Origin: Enterovibrio calviensis DSM 14347
GTDB lineage: Bacteria; Pseudomonadota; Gammaproteobacteria; Enterobacterales; Vibrionaceae
Length of the DNA stretch: 64,000 bases
Assembly: GCF_000621165.1 (NCBI RefSeq)
Contig: NZ_JHZA01000017.1
Coordinates: forward strand, 62,001 to 126,000
Reading direction: 5' to 3'
The translations under genes were made by a program, and so were the position numbers. The stretch's first letter is position 1. Each line of letters begins with the position of its first letter. This document shows positions 46,629 through 55,406 of this stretch, one piece after another. A model generated the notes under the pieces. The model had not been told where the DNA came from. It searched no databases and worked only from the letters and a program-made list of their open reading frames with translations.

Positions 46629-47555
46629 ATGAAAAAGAGACTTCCCCCATTGAATTGGCTTCGCTCTTTTGAGGCCGCAGCAAGGCACTTAAGTTTTACC
46701 CATGCATCGCAAGAGCTGCACATCACTCAGGCGGCGATGAGCCAGCAAATCAAAGGCCTAGAGAGCCAGTTAGGTACGGCGCTTTTTGTGCGTCTTCCGC
46801 GTGGCCTTCAATTAACCGAGGCGGGGGCGGCCTATATGCCTGTAGTGCATGATGCCATTGAGAAACTTTCTGAGGTTACTGAAGAACTCTTTGGTCAGGG
46901 TAGGTCTAAGCTTCTGAATATTAGAGTTAATCTGGTGTTTTTTATTCATTGGCTCGCCCCGAGATTAGAAGCCTTTACCGAGAAACATCCTGAAGTGAAC
47001 CTCAAAGTGACCAGTAATATCTGGGTGAACAATCGCCATGGTTCGAACGATTGCGATTTGGAAGTCACTCACGGAAATGGGCGCTGGCCGCACTTGACTG
47101 CACATCGATTAACGTGGGACACCTTAACCCCTGTGTGCAGTAAGCAATACGCAGCACGGCTTCCCGAAAACATTACTCCTGAGGCGCTGTTAAAAGAGAA
47201 ATTGCTGCATGTCATTGGTTATGAGGATGGCTGGGGGCACTGGTTTACCAGTATGGGATTACCCTATGCAGAGTTTCAACAAGGCAGCCAATATGACACC
47301 TTGGTAAATGCATTAGAAGTGGCTATTAATCATGGTGGTATTGCACTTGGTCGTAGTAGTTTGGTGAAAAGATATATTAATGAGGAAAGGCTTGTTCGCT
47401 TATTTGAGACAGATGTAACGACAAAAGAAGCTTTCTATCTTGTTAGTTCAAATTCAAGGGTTTTACATCCTCACGCCAAGTTGTTTATTGATTGGATGCT
47501 AATGGAAGTCGAATTGGATTCGACGAATAATGATTACAGGGATTTATATAATTAA
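46629..47555 (+). CDS. dddR: LysR-family regulator, probable DddR
   Basis: 308 residues. The N-terminal winged helix (LNWLRSFEAAARHLSFTHAS QELHITQAAMSQQIKGLESQ) is GcvA-like, and the LysR effector domain follows. AAGGA lies 7 bp before the ATG. It is placed between the divergent dddT operon and the co-directional dddD, as in other ddd loci, where DddR activates dddD and dddTBC in response to DMSP or a breakdown product. Its role here is inferred from position. Confidence 0.85.
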   Translation: MKKRLPPLNWLRSFEAAARHLSFTHASQELHITQAAMSQQIKGLESQLGTALFVRLPRGLQLTEAGAAYMPVVHDAIEKLSEVTEELFGQGRSKLLNIRVNLVFFIHWLAPRLEAFTEKHPEVNLKVTSNIWVNNRHGSNDCDLEVTHGNGRWPHLTAHRLTWDTLTPVCSKQYAARLPENITPEALLKEKLLHVIGYEDGWGHWFTSMGLPYAEFQQGSQYDTLVNALEVAINHGGIALGRSSLVKRYINEERLVRLFETDVTTKEAFYLVSSNSRVLHPHAKLFIDWMLMEVELDSTNNDYRDLYN

Positions 47556-47640
47556 AGTTGTCTCGTATTAATTTTTTATACGCCGAGCCCTAATTTTTAT
47601 TAATAGTCGTTTATTTTTATGCAACCTATCATTGCCTGTA

Positions 47641-47676
47641 ATGAAACTCCGACTCTGTGAGTAGGAGGTTTCTCAT
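47641..47676. promoter_or_regulatory. Imperfect dyad upstream of dddD
   Basis: ATGAAACTCC and GGAGGTTTCTCAT form an imperfect inverted repeat about 40-70 bp before the dddD start. It is a candidate DddR site or mRNA leader hairpin. Confidence 0.35.
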
Positions 47677-47712
47677 TTCAGGTAAACATCTCTATGGTAG
47701 GAGCATAAATAA

Positions 47713-50232
47713 ATGAGAAATACACTGCCGCTTGCAGGAATCAACGTTGTGGACTTTGGGCAATATATCGCAGGCCCTGCTGTAGCAATGATTCTTGCCG
47801 ATTTAGGTGCCAATGTTGTGCATATCGACCCACTTGGTGGCCCTATGTGGGATGATCCCGCAAATGCGGTTCTAAACCGAAACAAACTGTGTATTGAGCT
47901 GGACTTGCAAACCAGCGAGGGGCGAGAGAAAGCCCTGTATCTCTGTGCTTCTGCAGACATCATCATCGAAAACTTCCGCCCAGGAAAACTTCAAGGACTC
48001 GGCATTGATTTCGATTCACTTCGAGAAGCCGATCCAAGGCTCATTACCTTGTCTATGCCCGGTTTTGCTTCCAATGACACCCTAAGAAGAGAATGGAAAG
48101 CCACTGAAGCGGTGATTGCCGCCAGCTCGGGTGTTTATACCGACATGGGTTTTAACCGTGTTCTGATGGGCTGTAATCCAAGCTTTTCTCCGTTAACGTT
48201 AGGGTCAGCGTATGCGACAACGCTTGCCGCCAGTGCTGCATCGCTTGCCCTGTATGCACGCGAAAAAAGCGGCCGCGGCGATCACATCGAAGTCCCTATT
48301 GCTGCCGCTCTGATGGAAGGGCTGTCATATAACTCAATCGTGATTGAAGGGATGCCAGAGCGTTACCACACCATGCGTGAAAATGAGATTGCTCATCGTC
48401 GCGAACATGGGCTGGAAATGGATGTGACCTATGAGGAATTACAAGAATTTCTTGATCCGTTTTTCCGCACCTACGAATGCAAAGATGGCCGTTTTTTCTA
48501 CGTTGTTTGTCCGTCACACCGTAATCATGCAAAACGCTGTCTGGAGCTTGCTGGGCTTTATGATGAGCTGGTTGAAGAAGGGCTTCCAGATGTGGAGAAC
48601 TTGTACTTGCCTATCGCTGAGTGGGATGGTGAGACCTCAATCGGTGTGTACCCATTACCTAAAAAATGGGCAGATATTATTGCCGCTAAAATGAAGCGCG
48701 CTTTTTTGACCAAAACCTCTGAAGAGTGGGGCGTGCTATTTGGTGAGCATGGCATTCCTGGTGCGCCTCATCGCTCTACGCAAGAATGGATGCATAATCC
48801 ACATAACGTCGAAAGCGGCCTGACTGTCACTGTGAACGATGAAAACTATGGTGAAATGAAACAACCCGGGCCGCTCGTTTGGTTTGAAGGTATGGGCGAG
48901 GAGCTGTGCGACATGTCACCTCGTCAGTACGGTGATTTTAATGATGCAAAATATCTCTTTTCTTTCCGTTCAGAACCTACGCGGAACACCGCTTCTCTCG
49001 ATGAAGAGAATGGCCAACAAGACGGTACCAATCCCCTTTGGCTAGACGGTGTGCGTGTACTCGACCTCACCAATGTCATTGCAGGGCCACATTCAACAGG
49101 GTTCTTGGCGCGCTTTGGAGCCAAAGTGACAAAACTGGATCCGACCAAATCGCTTTACGATCCGCTCATTGGTGTATTGTTTAGCTTCTTGTCTAACTGC
49201 GGAAAAGAAAGCCTATTGATGGATATGCTGACTGACCAAGGTAAAACTATTTTTGAGCAACTGGTCAAAGAGAGCGACGTGGTTGTGATCAACGCACCAG
49301 AGCGTCAAGTTGAGGCGCTAGGGCTAAGCGATGCTCGGTTAAAAGCGATTAATCCCAATGTGATATTTTGTCGCTTAGATTGCTTTGGCGGCCCTAAGCG
49401 TGGCCTAAAAACCGATTACATTGGCTATGACGATATTATCCAAGCCAATAGCGGGATCATGAGTCGTTTTGGTGGGGCGCAAACCCCAGAGGAACATGCA
49501 CATATCGGCACTCTCGATGTGAATTGCGGCTTTGCTGGTGGTTTGAGTATTGCAGTGGCTTTGTATCACCGTGAGAAAACGGGCCAAGCGTTACGTGCTA
49601 GAACATCATTGTCTTCGACCACTAACCTTGCGCAGATAAAATATAGCCATGACTACGCAGGCCGCGCGCCGTTTAACGAGCCATCAGGCCGAGAGGCACT
49701 GGGCTACAATAGCCTGTCACATATTTATCCGACATCCGACGGTTGGTTGTATCTTGATGCGTCTGAAAAAGATCTTGCGACATTTGAGCTGCTTAAGCAC
49801 TTTCAAGGAATCTCATCACGTGATGATGCAGAGCGAAAAGCGTTTATCGCTGGCGCGTTGGCAAAGCAGTCATGCGATTACTGGATGAACACCTTCTGTG
49901 AGCTGGACATTGGCGCGGCTGAAATAAAGAGCATTGAATGGCTTCGCGAAAAGTACAGCCGAAAAAGTGACGGGAAAGTGGGTAGTGACCTAGGAAGCTA
50001 CGCATTCTCTGTTTATGAGGACCACCCAAGCGGCTTAGAAACCACCACGGTCGATCATTACGCTATTCGTCCTTCTCACGCAGAGATCATCGCATTGAAA
50101 CCGACGGAAAGGTTTGGCACGTCAAGCCGCGAGGTTCTCTCTCGTTTGTCGTTAGATGATGATGCGATTCAAGCCCTTATCAATGGCGGGATTGTGAGTG
50201 AAGGGTGGTCAGAAGCCTTCTTGCCTAACTAA
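47713..50232 (+). CDS. dddD: DMSP CoA-transferase/lyase DddD
   Basis: 839 residues made of two class III CoA-transferase (CaiB/BaiF) domains, about 1-420 and 445-839, each starting with a matching block (INVVDFGQYIAGPAVAMILA; VRVLDLTNVIAGPHSTGFLA). The catalytic Asp is present only in the second domain, in HIGTLDVNCGFAGG at residue 602, the number I recall for the Marinomonas DddD nucleophile. The first domain has Ser at that place (LTLGSAYATT). DddD transfers CoA to DMSP and releases dimethyl sulfide with 3-hydroxypropionyl-CoA/3-hydroxypropionate. It is cytoplasmic, downstream of dddR on the same strand. Confidence 0.96.
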   Translation: MRNTLPLAGINVVDFGQYIAGPAVAMILADLGANVVHIDPLGGPMWDDPANAVLNRNKLCIELDLQTSEGREKALYLCASADIIIENFRPGKLQGLGIDFDSLREADPRLITLSMPGFASNDTLRREWKATEAVIAASSGVYTDMGFNRVLMGCNPSFSPLTLGSAYATTLAASAASLALYAREKSGRGDHIEVPIAAALMEGLSYNSIVIEGMPERYHTMRENEIAHRREHGLEMDVTYEELQEFLDPFFRTYECKDGRFFYVVCPSHRNHAKRCLELAGLYDELVEEGLPDVENLYLPIAEWDGETSIGVYPLPKKWADIIAAKMKRAFLTKTSEEWGVLFGEHGIPGAPHRSTQEWMHNPHNVESGLTVTVNDENYGEMKQPGPLVWFEGMGEELCDMSPRQYGDFNDAKYLFSFRSEPTRNTASLDEENGQQDGTNPLWLDGVRVLDLTNVIAGPHSTGFLARFGAKVTKLDPTKSLYDPLIGVLFSFLSNCGKESLLMDMLTDQGKTIFEQLVKESDVVVINAPERQVEALGLSDARLKAINPNVIFCRLDCFGGPKRGLKTDYIGYDDIIQANSGIMSRFGGAQTPEEHAHIGTLDVNCGFAGGLSIAVALYHREKTGQALRARTSLSSTTNLAQIKYSHDYAGRAPFNEPSGREALGYNSLSHIYPTSDGWLYLDASEKDLATFELLKHFQGISSRDDAERKAFIAGALAKQSCDYWMNTFCELDIGAAEIKSIEWLREKYSRKSDGKVGSDLGSYAFSVYEDHPSGLETTTVDHYAIRPSHAEIIALKPTERFGTSSREVLSRLSLDDDAIQALINGGIVSEGWSEAFLPN

Positions 50233-50297
50233 TCGTTAGTTGGATATTTGGATATTCAGTTGTGTAGATAATGGTTTAAGCAAAATGTAGAAATGAT

Positions 50298-50325
50298 AAT
50301 GGCGCTCAATGAGCGCCATTTTTTT
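50298..50325. terminator. Bidirectional terminator between dddD and nhaC
   Basis: AATGGCGCTCA / TGAGCGCCATT hairpin followed by TTTTTT on the plus strand. It can serve both convergent genes. Confidence 0.85.
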
Positions 50326-50355
50326 GGTGACTATTTCTGCTTATGCTGACCGCAA

Positions 50356-51786
50356 TTATAAATCACGCTCAACACTCGATTCACGGGGTTCTTCGTCGTC
50401 TGTTTTCCAAATCGTCCAACCCATCACGCCAAATATTATGGTCACGATTGGAGAGATCCAGCAGAAGAAATTGAAGGGTAAATACGCAAGCGTCGCGACA
50501 CCCAATGTGGCTGCTTGATAGGCACCACCGGAGTTCCAAGGAACAAGGTTTGCGGTCACTGTGGCGGAGTCTTCAACCGCGCGTGAGAGGTTTTCTGGCG
50601 CAAGCCCTCGTTCTCGATAAGCCTCAGAGTAACTGCGCGCCGTCATTACAATCGCCATATATTGGTCACACAAAATCAAGTTTGCGCCAATGGCGGTTAA
50701 TACTGTCGACACGATCAGTGAGCCGGTAGATTTCGCAGCAGATAGGATTTTGTCCGCGATCACGCGAAGCTGGTTGGTTCGCTCCATCACGCCGCCAAAC
50801 ATCATGGCAACAATGATCAAACTGATGGTGTACATCATCGAATCCATACCGCCGCGAGAAAGCAGTGAATCCACATCGGAGACGCCCGTTTCTGAGGTGA
50901 AACCACCAAACGCAACACTTGCAATCGCGTTGTAATCTGCGCCTTGCAGGCTGGCTGCACAAATCGCACCCGCGATGACGCCCAGTGCAATGCCGGGAAT
51001 CGCAGGCATTTTCTTGTAAGACACACCAAGCACAATCAAAAGAGGCAGAAAGAGAACTGGGTTGATGAAGAAAGTGCTGTCTAACGTGGTGAGAATAGTG
51101 TCTATGCGTTCTATGTTGCTGCTGCTCGCACTGTATTGAAGCCCAAGCATGATCTCGATGACCAACGTAATACTGATCGACACGCCTGTAGTGTACGACA
51201 TGTGCTTAATGTGGGTAAAAAGGTCAGTGCCAGCCATCGCGGGGGCGAGATTGGTGGTGTCAGACAGTGGTGACATTTTGTCGCCAAAGTACGCACCAGA
51301 TAACACCGCTCCGGCCACGAGCGGCAAAGGGAAACCTAAACCACCGCCGACGCCCATGAGTGCAACACCAATGGTGCCCGTTGTGCCCCAGCTGGTGCCT
51401 GTCGCGAGAGAGGTGACGGCACAGATGATCACACAAGCAGGCAAGAAAATTTCAGGCGCAAGCACTTGCAACCCGTAGTAAATCAGCGTGGGTACAACCC
51501 CAGCGAGAATCCAAACCCCAATGAGTGAGCCTACAATCATGAGAATAATCATCGCGGGGAGCGCGTTGTATATGCCGTTCACCATGCCTGCTTGAATGTC
51601 CTTCCATTGAAAGCCACATCGAAGCGCGACAATACAGGCGACAATGACCCCGAGAAGCATGGGTATCTGCGGGTCTAATCCATAGATGACGATTGATATA
51701 CTGATACCAAACACGAGTGATAAGAGTGAGATGATGGCTTCCCATAGAAGCGGTGCTCTTGCACCTTCAGGAATATCCGTCTTCAT
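50356..51786 (-). CDS. nhaC: NhaC-family Na+/H+ antiporter
   Basis: 476 residues, about 12 helices. NhaC signatures are LATGTSWGTTGTIGVALMGV GGG, SGAYFGDKMSPLSDTTNLAP and LILCDQYMAIVMTARSYSEA. These antiporters expel Na+ (or exchange metabolites such as malate/lactate in MleN) in return for H+. It converges on dddD across a shared terminator. A link to DMSP use, such as balancing Na+ brought in by DddT, is possible but not shown. Confidence 0.92.
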   Translation of the reverse strand: MKTDIPEGARAPLLWEAIISLLSLVFGISISIVIYGLDPQIPMLLGVIVACIVALRCGFQWKDIQAGMVNGIYNALPAMIILMIVGSLIGVWILAGVVPTLIYYGLQVLAPEIFLPACVIICAVTSLATGTSWGTTGTIGVALMGVGGGLGFPLPLVAGAVLSGAYFGDKMSPLSDTTNLAPAMAGTDLFTHIKHMSYTTGVSISITLVIEIMLGLQYSASSSNIERIDTILTTLDSTFFINPVLFLPLLIVLGVSYKKMPAIPGIALGVIAGAICAASLQGADYNAIASVAFGGFTSETGVSDVDSLLSRGGMDSMMYTISLIIVAMMFGGVMERTNQLRVIADKILSAAKSTGSLIVSTVLTAIGANLILCDQYMAIVMTARSYSEAYRERGLAPENLSRAVEDSATVTANLVPWNSGGAYQAATLGVATLAYLPFNFFCWISPIVTIIFGVMGWTIWKTDDEEPRESSVERDL

Positions 51787-52321
51787 GTTACCTCCAGTTG
51801 TTTACATTTTTTGACCGGAAAATGCCGCATTCTTAATCTAGGTTCATGCATTTTGTGAACGGAAAAAGACGCGGTTTCTGATAAAGCACGGGTGTTATAC
51901 CAATCAGATTAAGTAGGCGATGGGTACTCGAAAGCCATGCCGAAGGCGCTAATGGCCTGACATTTCTATTCTCGTTTTGGCGGGAGATCGTATCCGTCAT
52001 AGGAAACCCACTACGATGAATCAAGCGCTTTCATCGAAGAACACTGCACATGCTTATTATTATTTGCTAAGGGCAAAAGCTCGCTAGCTATTCTTTAGCA
52101 AGGTTTGTTGCTTGCTTCATTCATCGTATGCGTCATGACGAGATAAGTGGTGTTGTAGATGCGAGACGTAGAGAGGTTTTGTTGCTATTTGATGACGCTT
52201 TGTTTGCAGGATATATCAAATACTGTTGAAACTGAGCGTTAGCGTCAAGCTGGCGCTGTATACGAACTGCCTGAATCCTGCGCCTTCAGGTTGCTTGCGG
52301 TAGTCAGTACGGAGAAAAGAA
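51787..52321. other. Long intergenic region with a repeat
   Basis: About 535 bp. It contains the nhaC upstream region, a weak inverted pair (TTGCTAAGG ... CTTTAGCAA near 52060-52105) and a repeat copy at 52258-52302. The small reverse ORF around 51833-52024 has no credible content. Confidence 0.5.
52258..52302. repeat. Palindromic intergenic repeat, core copy
   Basis: TGTATACGAACTGCCTGAA, TCCTGCGCC and TTCAGGTTGCTTGCGG: the core CCTGAA...TTCAGG is intact and the ends have diverged. Confidence 0.6.
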
Positions 52322-52762
52322 TTAGTGAAATACCGTGTGATTCGTGAATGAGAGACTCTCACAAATGTCGAGAGCTAGTGCGACGTCGGCTTCGTCATCC
52401 ACGTAGATACCTAACTGAATGTAATTGGTGTGCGAAAAAGCAAAGCAATACACGGACGCTACGCTGTAGTCGTTGGTTTCTTCAAACAAGCGATAACGAT
52501 AAAAGATAAGCCCCTCTTTTTCGGTCTGTTCAACGTCAAACGCTTTCTCAGCTTGCTCTTCAGCGATCCACTCTAGCGCTTCTTCGCGAGATTCTTCCGG
52601 TTCAATACCCCAAACCGAACACCATATCGTCAAGCCTGACTTCCATATCACTAAGTCTTCTTCTTCCATTTTGCTCTGGAATGCTGACGGTAGCGTGACA
52701 GTCCATTCATCAGTGAGTGCGGTGGTGCCTGAAACTGTCGAACTTTCAATATCATTGTGCAT
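52322..52762 (-). CDS. Conserved hypothetical protein
   Basis: 146 residues from ATG 52762. A longer in-frame start (52822) adds a hydrophobic stretch (MVGFAISYLVPCIYAGVFTH); neither start has a good ribosome-binding site, so the N-terminus is uncertain. The protein is acidic with a mixed alpha/beta look (EWTVTLPSAFQSKMEEEDLV, then LEWIAEEQAEKAFDVE and YVDDEADVALALDICESL). I do not recognise a family. Confidence 0.6.
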   Translation of the reverse strand: MHNDIESSTVSGTTALTDEWTVTLPSAFQSKMEEEDLVIWKSGLTIWCSVWGIEPEESREEALEWIAEEQAEKAFDVEQTEKEGLIFYRYRLFEETNDYSVASVYCFAFSHTNYIQLGIYVDDEADVALALDICESLSFTNHTVFH

Positions 52763-53007
52763 GTGAGTGAAAACGCCTGCGTAAATGCATGGAACAAGAT
52801 AAGAGATTGCGAAGCCTACCATTTAAGGCATGTTGGCGTCTTGTTATCACTTAATTTTGTGCACCACGACTGTCGGTATACAAGTCCGGTAGGGAGTCAA
52901 TTCTGATGATAAAACAGTCAAAAAACAGCAAAGGGGAGCGAAATTGATTGAAGCCGTTTGCGATTCGTTTTCAAATGGGTTTGAACAATCAACCTTGTGT
53001 TTTCCGC

Positions 53008-53061
53008 GCATCTTCAGGTTGTTTAGGTATATACCCAAGCATCTTCAGCTGTTCGGGTATA
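53008..53061. repeat. Palindromic intergenic repeat, two fused half copies
   Basis: GCATCTTCAGGTTGTTTAGGTATA runs directly into TATACCCAAGCATCTTCAG and GCTGTTCGGGTATA. It ends 22 bp before the patatin start. Confidence 0.6.
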
Positions 53062-53082
53062 CATGAAAATAGGGAGGTTTGT

Positions 53083-53985
53083 TTGAACACAGTCGGTGAA
53101 AGGGCGCTAGTTGTCGAAGGTGGCGCAATGCGAGGGATTTTCTCGTGTGGTGTGCTTGATCATTTCCTGGCTCACGGTTTCTCCCCGTTTGACAGCTTTT
53201 GGGGGGTATCTGCGGGTGCGAGTAATCTTGCGGCTTACCTTGCGAACATGCCCGGACGAAACCGTAAAATTTATCTCGACTATAGTCTTCGCAAAGAATT
53301 CATTCGACCGGGGAAATTTGCCTTGGGCGGTGATTTGATGGATCTCGATTGGATGTGGAATATCACGCTTAAAGAACTCGGTATTGATAAAGAGGTATTG
53401 CGCGCAGATCCAAGGCCTTTCTTTCTCGGCGTCACTCGACAAGATACGGGGCAAGCGGAATACCTTACTCCACATATCGACATGCTCGTCGAGACGATGA
53501 AAGCCAGTAGCGCGTTGCCCGTGATGTATCGACATGGCGTCGATCTCGAAGGTATCAGATATGTCGATGGTGGCGTGGCGGATGCAATACCCGTTGCTGA
53601 AGCGATTCGACGTGGCGTAACCAAAATCATGGTGCTCCGAAGCCGTCCAAACAGTTATCGAAAATCTGCCCCGAAGTTTGCCAGTCTAACCAAACGTTTA
53701 TTGAAAGATTATCCAAGTCTCATTGAACCCATGCTAACGCGTCATCTGCGATATAACGCCGCCCTGACACTGATCAATAACCCGCCAGAAGGTGTCACCA
53801 TCATAGAAGTGTGCCCGCCTGAGAACTTTAGCCTTAAACGCTTGAGTCGAAATGCGGATTCACTTGAACAAGCATATGGCATTGGTGTTGTTGCAGGGCA
53901 AGAAGCCATTGAACGTTGGAAGCAAGAACCAGAAGAATCGCTCGCTTGTTGTTCATCGGCTGTCGAAGATCAAACAAACGGCTGA
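53083..53985 (+). CDS. Patatin-like phospholipase (YjjU type)
   Basis: 300 residues from TTG 53083, chosen because GGGAGG lies 5 bp upstream; the longer ORF start at 52948 would translate straight through an intergenic repeat. The oxyanion loop is EGGAMRG (12-18), nucleophile Ser43 is in GVSAG, and catalytic Asp162 is in YVDGGVADAIP, the Ser/Asp dyad of patatins. It is a cytoplasmic acyl hydrolase of the bacterial patatin group that includes E. coli YjjU; the substrate is unknown. The C-terminus is Cys/Ser-rich. Confidence 0.9.
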   Translation: MNTVGERALVVEGGAMRGIFSCGVLDHFLAHGFSPFDSFWGVSAGASNLAAYLANMPGRNRKIYLDYSLRKEFIRPGKFALGGDLMDLDWMWNITLKELGIDKEVLRADPRPFFLGVTRQDTGQAEYLTPHIDMLVETMKASSALPVMYRHGVDLEGIRYVDGGVADAIPVAEAIRRGVTKIMVLRSRPNSYRKSAPKFASLTKRLLKDYPSLIEPMLTRHLRYNAALTLINNPPEGVTIIEVCPPENFSLKRLSRNADSLEQAYGIGVVAGQEAIERWKQEPEESLACCSSAVEDQTNG

Positions 53986-54062
53986 TAGCGGTTGGTTGAG
54001 TTGTTATTGTTGGAGGGAAGGGCAGGTATAATGCCCGCTTGTTAAATCGTTAGTATTTGTCC

Positions 54063-54959
54063 ATGAAGCTTGCCAATAGCCCTGTCACACAGCACATGTT
54101 TGAAGATATTCCGTTCTTTCTAAAACGGGATGATTTACTTCACAGCCAATTTTCCGGTAACAAGGCGCGGAAACTGATGTCGCTATTGCAGCATGATGAC
54201 CCGAATATAACGCATTTGATCGGCTATGGTTCGCCTCAAGCTAACTCGTTGCTTTCTCTGGCGGCGCTGGCGGCGATAAAAGGCTGGCAGCTAGAGTTCT
54301 ATGTTGACCGTATCCCAAGCTGGCTTAAATCACGTCCGATTGGCAACTACCGCGGTGCGCTCGACCTAGGTGCAAAAGTCATCGCCATGTCGGACATTTG
54401 CGCAGAGTCTATGCACCCCGAAGCCTTTATCAAGAAACACCGACAAGATGAACATCACTTGTTAGTGCCTGAAGGTGGTCGATCGCCCATTGCAGAAGCG
54501 GGTGTGAAAACATTGGCCGATGAAATTGTAGAGTGGTCGCGATTCAATCAAGACAAACCAATTGTCGTCGCTCTGCCTTCAGGAACAGGCACCACGGCGT
54601 TGTATCTGAATAAGCATTTGACTGAACATGGCATCGAGGTGCTGACGTGCCCGTGTGTTGGGGGCGAAGACTACTTAATCGCGCAATTCAATGAGCTTAA
54701 TGAAGCCAACCATCCGAACGTGTTAACACGCAACCAGAAACACCATTTTGGTAAATTGTACGAGGCGGATTATCGTGTCTGGCAATCGCTATTGGAACAA
54801 ACCCATATCGAGTTTGATCTTTTGTATGACCCGCTAATGTGGCGCTGTTTGCTGGAATGGTACCCACAAAACACGGATAAACAGCTGTTGTACATTCACC
54901 AAGGTGGAGTGCTGGGTAATGAAAGCATGCTGCCGAGATACCAGCGCAAGTTTGATTAA
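54063..54959 (+). CDS. PLP-dependent deaminase/D-cysteine desulfhydrase family protein
   Basis: 298 residues from ATG 54063. It is a tryptophan-synthase-beta fold type II PLP enzyme of the ACC deaminase/D-cysteine desulfhydrase group. The PLP lysine is K34 in FSGNKARKLMSL, and the phosphate-binding loop is ALPSGTGTTALYL. It is about 30 residues shorter than typical members (near 330). It may degrade D-cysteine or a related amino acid; ACC deaminase activity is not predicted without the specific residues. No clear ribosome-binding site is seen. Confidence 0.82.
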   Translation: MKLANSPVTQHMFEDIPFFLKRDDLLHSQFSGNKARKLMSLLQHDDPNITHLIGYGSPQANSLLSLAALAAIKGWQLEFYVDRIPSWLKSRPIGNYRGALDLGAKVIAMSDICAESMHPEAFIKKHRQDEHHLLVPEGGRSPIAEAGVKTLADEIVEWSRFNQDKPIVVALPSGTGTTALYLNKHLTEHGIEVLTCPCVGGEDYLIAQFNELNEANHPNVLTRNQKHHFGKLYEADYRVWQSLLEQTHIEFDLLYDPLMWRCLLEWYPQNTDKQLLYIHQGGVLGNESMLPRYQRKFD

Positions 54960-55003
54960 CACTGCTGGCGTGATTTGGTTGCATTGACTGGCAGACAGTC
55001 TTC

Positions 55004-55291
55004 TTATCGTCTTCCTGATTCACGCATCGTCATTGCGCTCCGGTGGCTGTGTTTCTTAGTCATGGCGACAATATCTTCTTGCTGTAATCCGATGTCCTCC
55101 AAAAGGTACGCCGGGTAGTCGGCCACTTCGCGATAGACATCTTCTTTTACTTTTTTTATCTGGTAGGCTCGGATTTTTCCGTCAACAGCATTGAACAATT
55201 TGAGCACGAGATGGCTAACCAGTGAGGACGTAGATGCGCTTTGATTAAATGGCATTACTAGCAATGTGTGTTTTGGATTCAGTGGTTTCAT
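55004..55291 (-). CDS. DUF1127 domain small protein
   Basis: 95 residues. The C-terminal helix REVADYPAYLLEDIGLQQEDI fits the DUF1127 motif (LxDIGL), known from YjiS-like small proteins in many proteobacteria, some of which bind RNA. The N-terminus has a short hydrophobic part (SSLVSHLVLKLFNAV). It is divergent from a LysR regulator 115 bp away, which probably controls it. Confidence 0.75.
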   Translation of the reverse strand: MKPLNPKHTLLVMPFNQSASTSSLVSHLVLKLFNAVDGKIRAYQIKKVKEDVYREVADYPAYLLEDIGLQQEDIVAMTKKHSHRSAMTMRESGRR

Positions 55292-55406
55292 GTTTAACCC
55301 TCCAGTGTAACTTGCGTTAGATTTTCTTATCTGTTGGTTGATGATGGGATAACCTGCTATGTTCTACAAACGAGTATTCCTTACATCGAATTAGAAAATC
55401 TTAATC

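Noticed and set aside
51833-52024. 63-residue reverse ORF in the long intergenic region
   Set aside because: No ribosome-binding site, no hydrophobic or family pattern.
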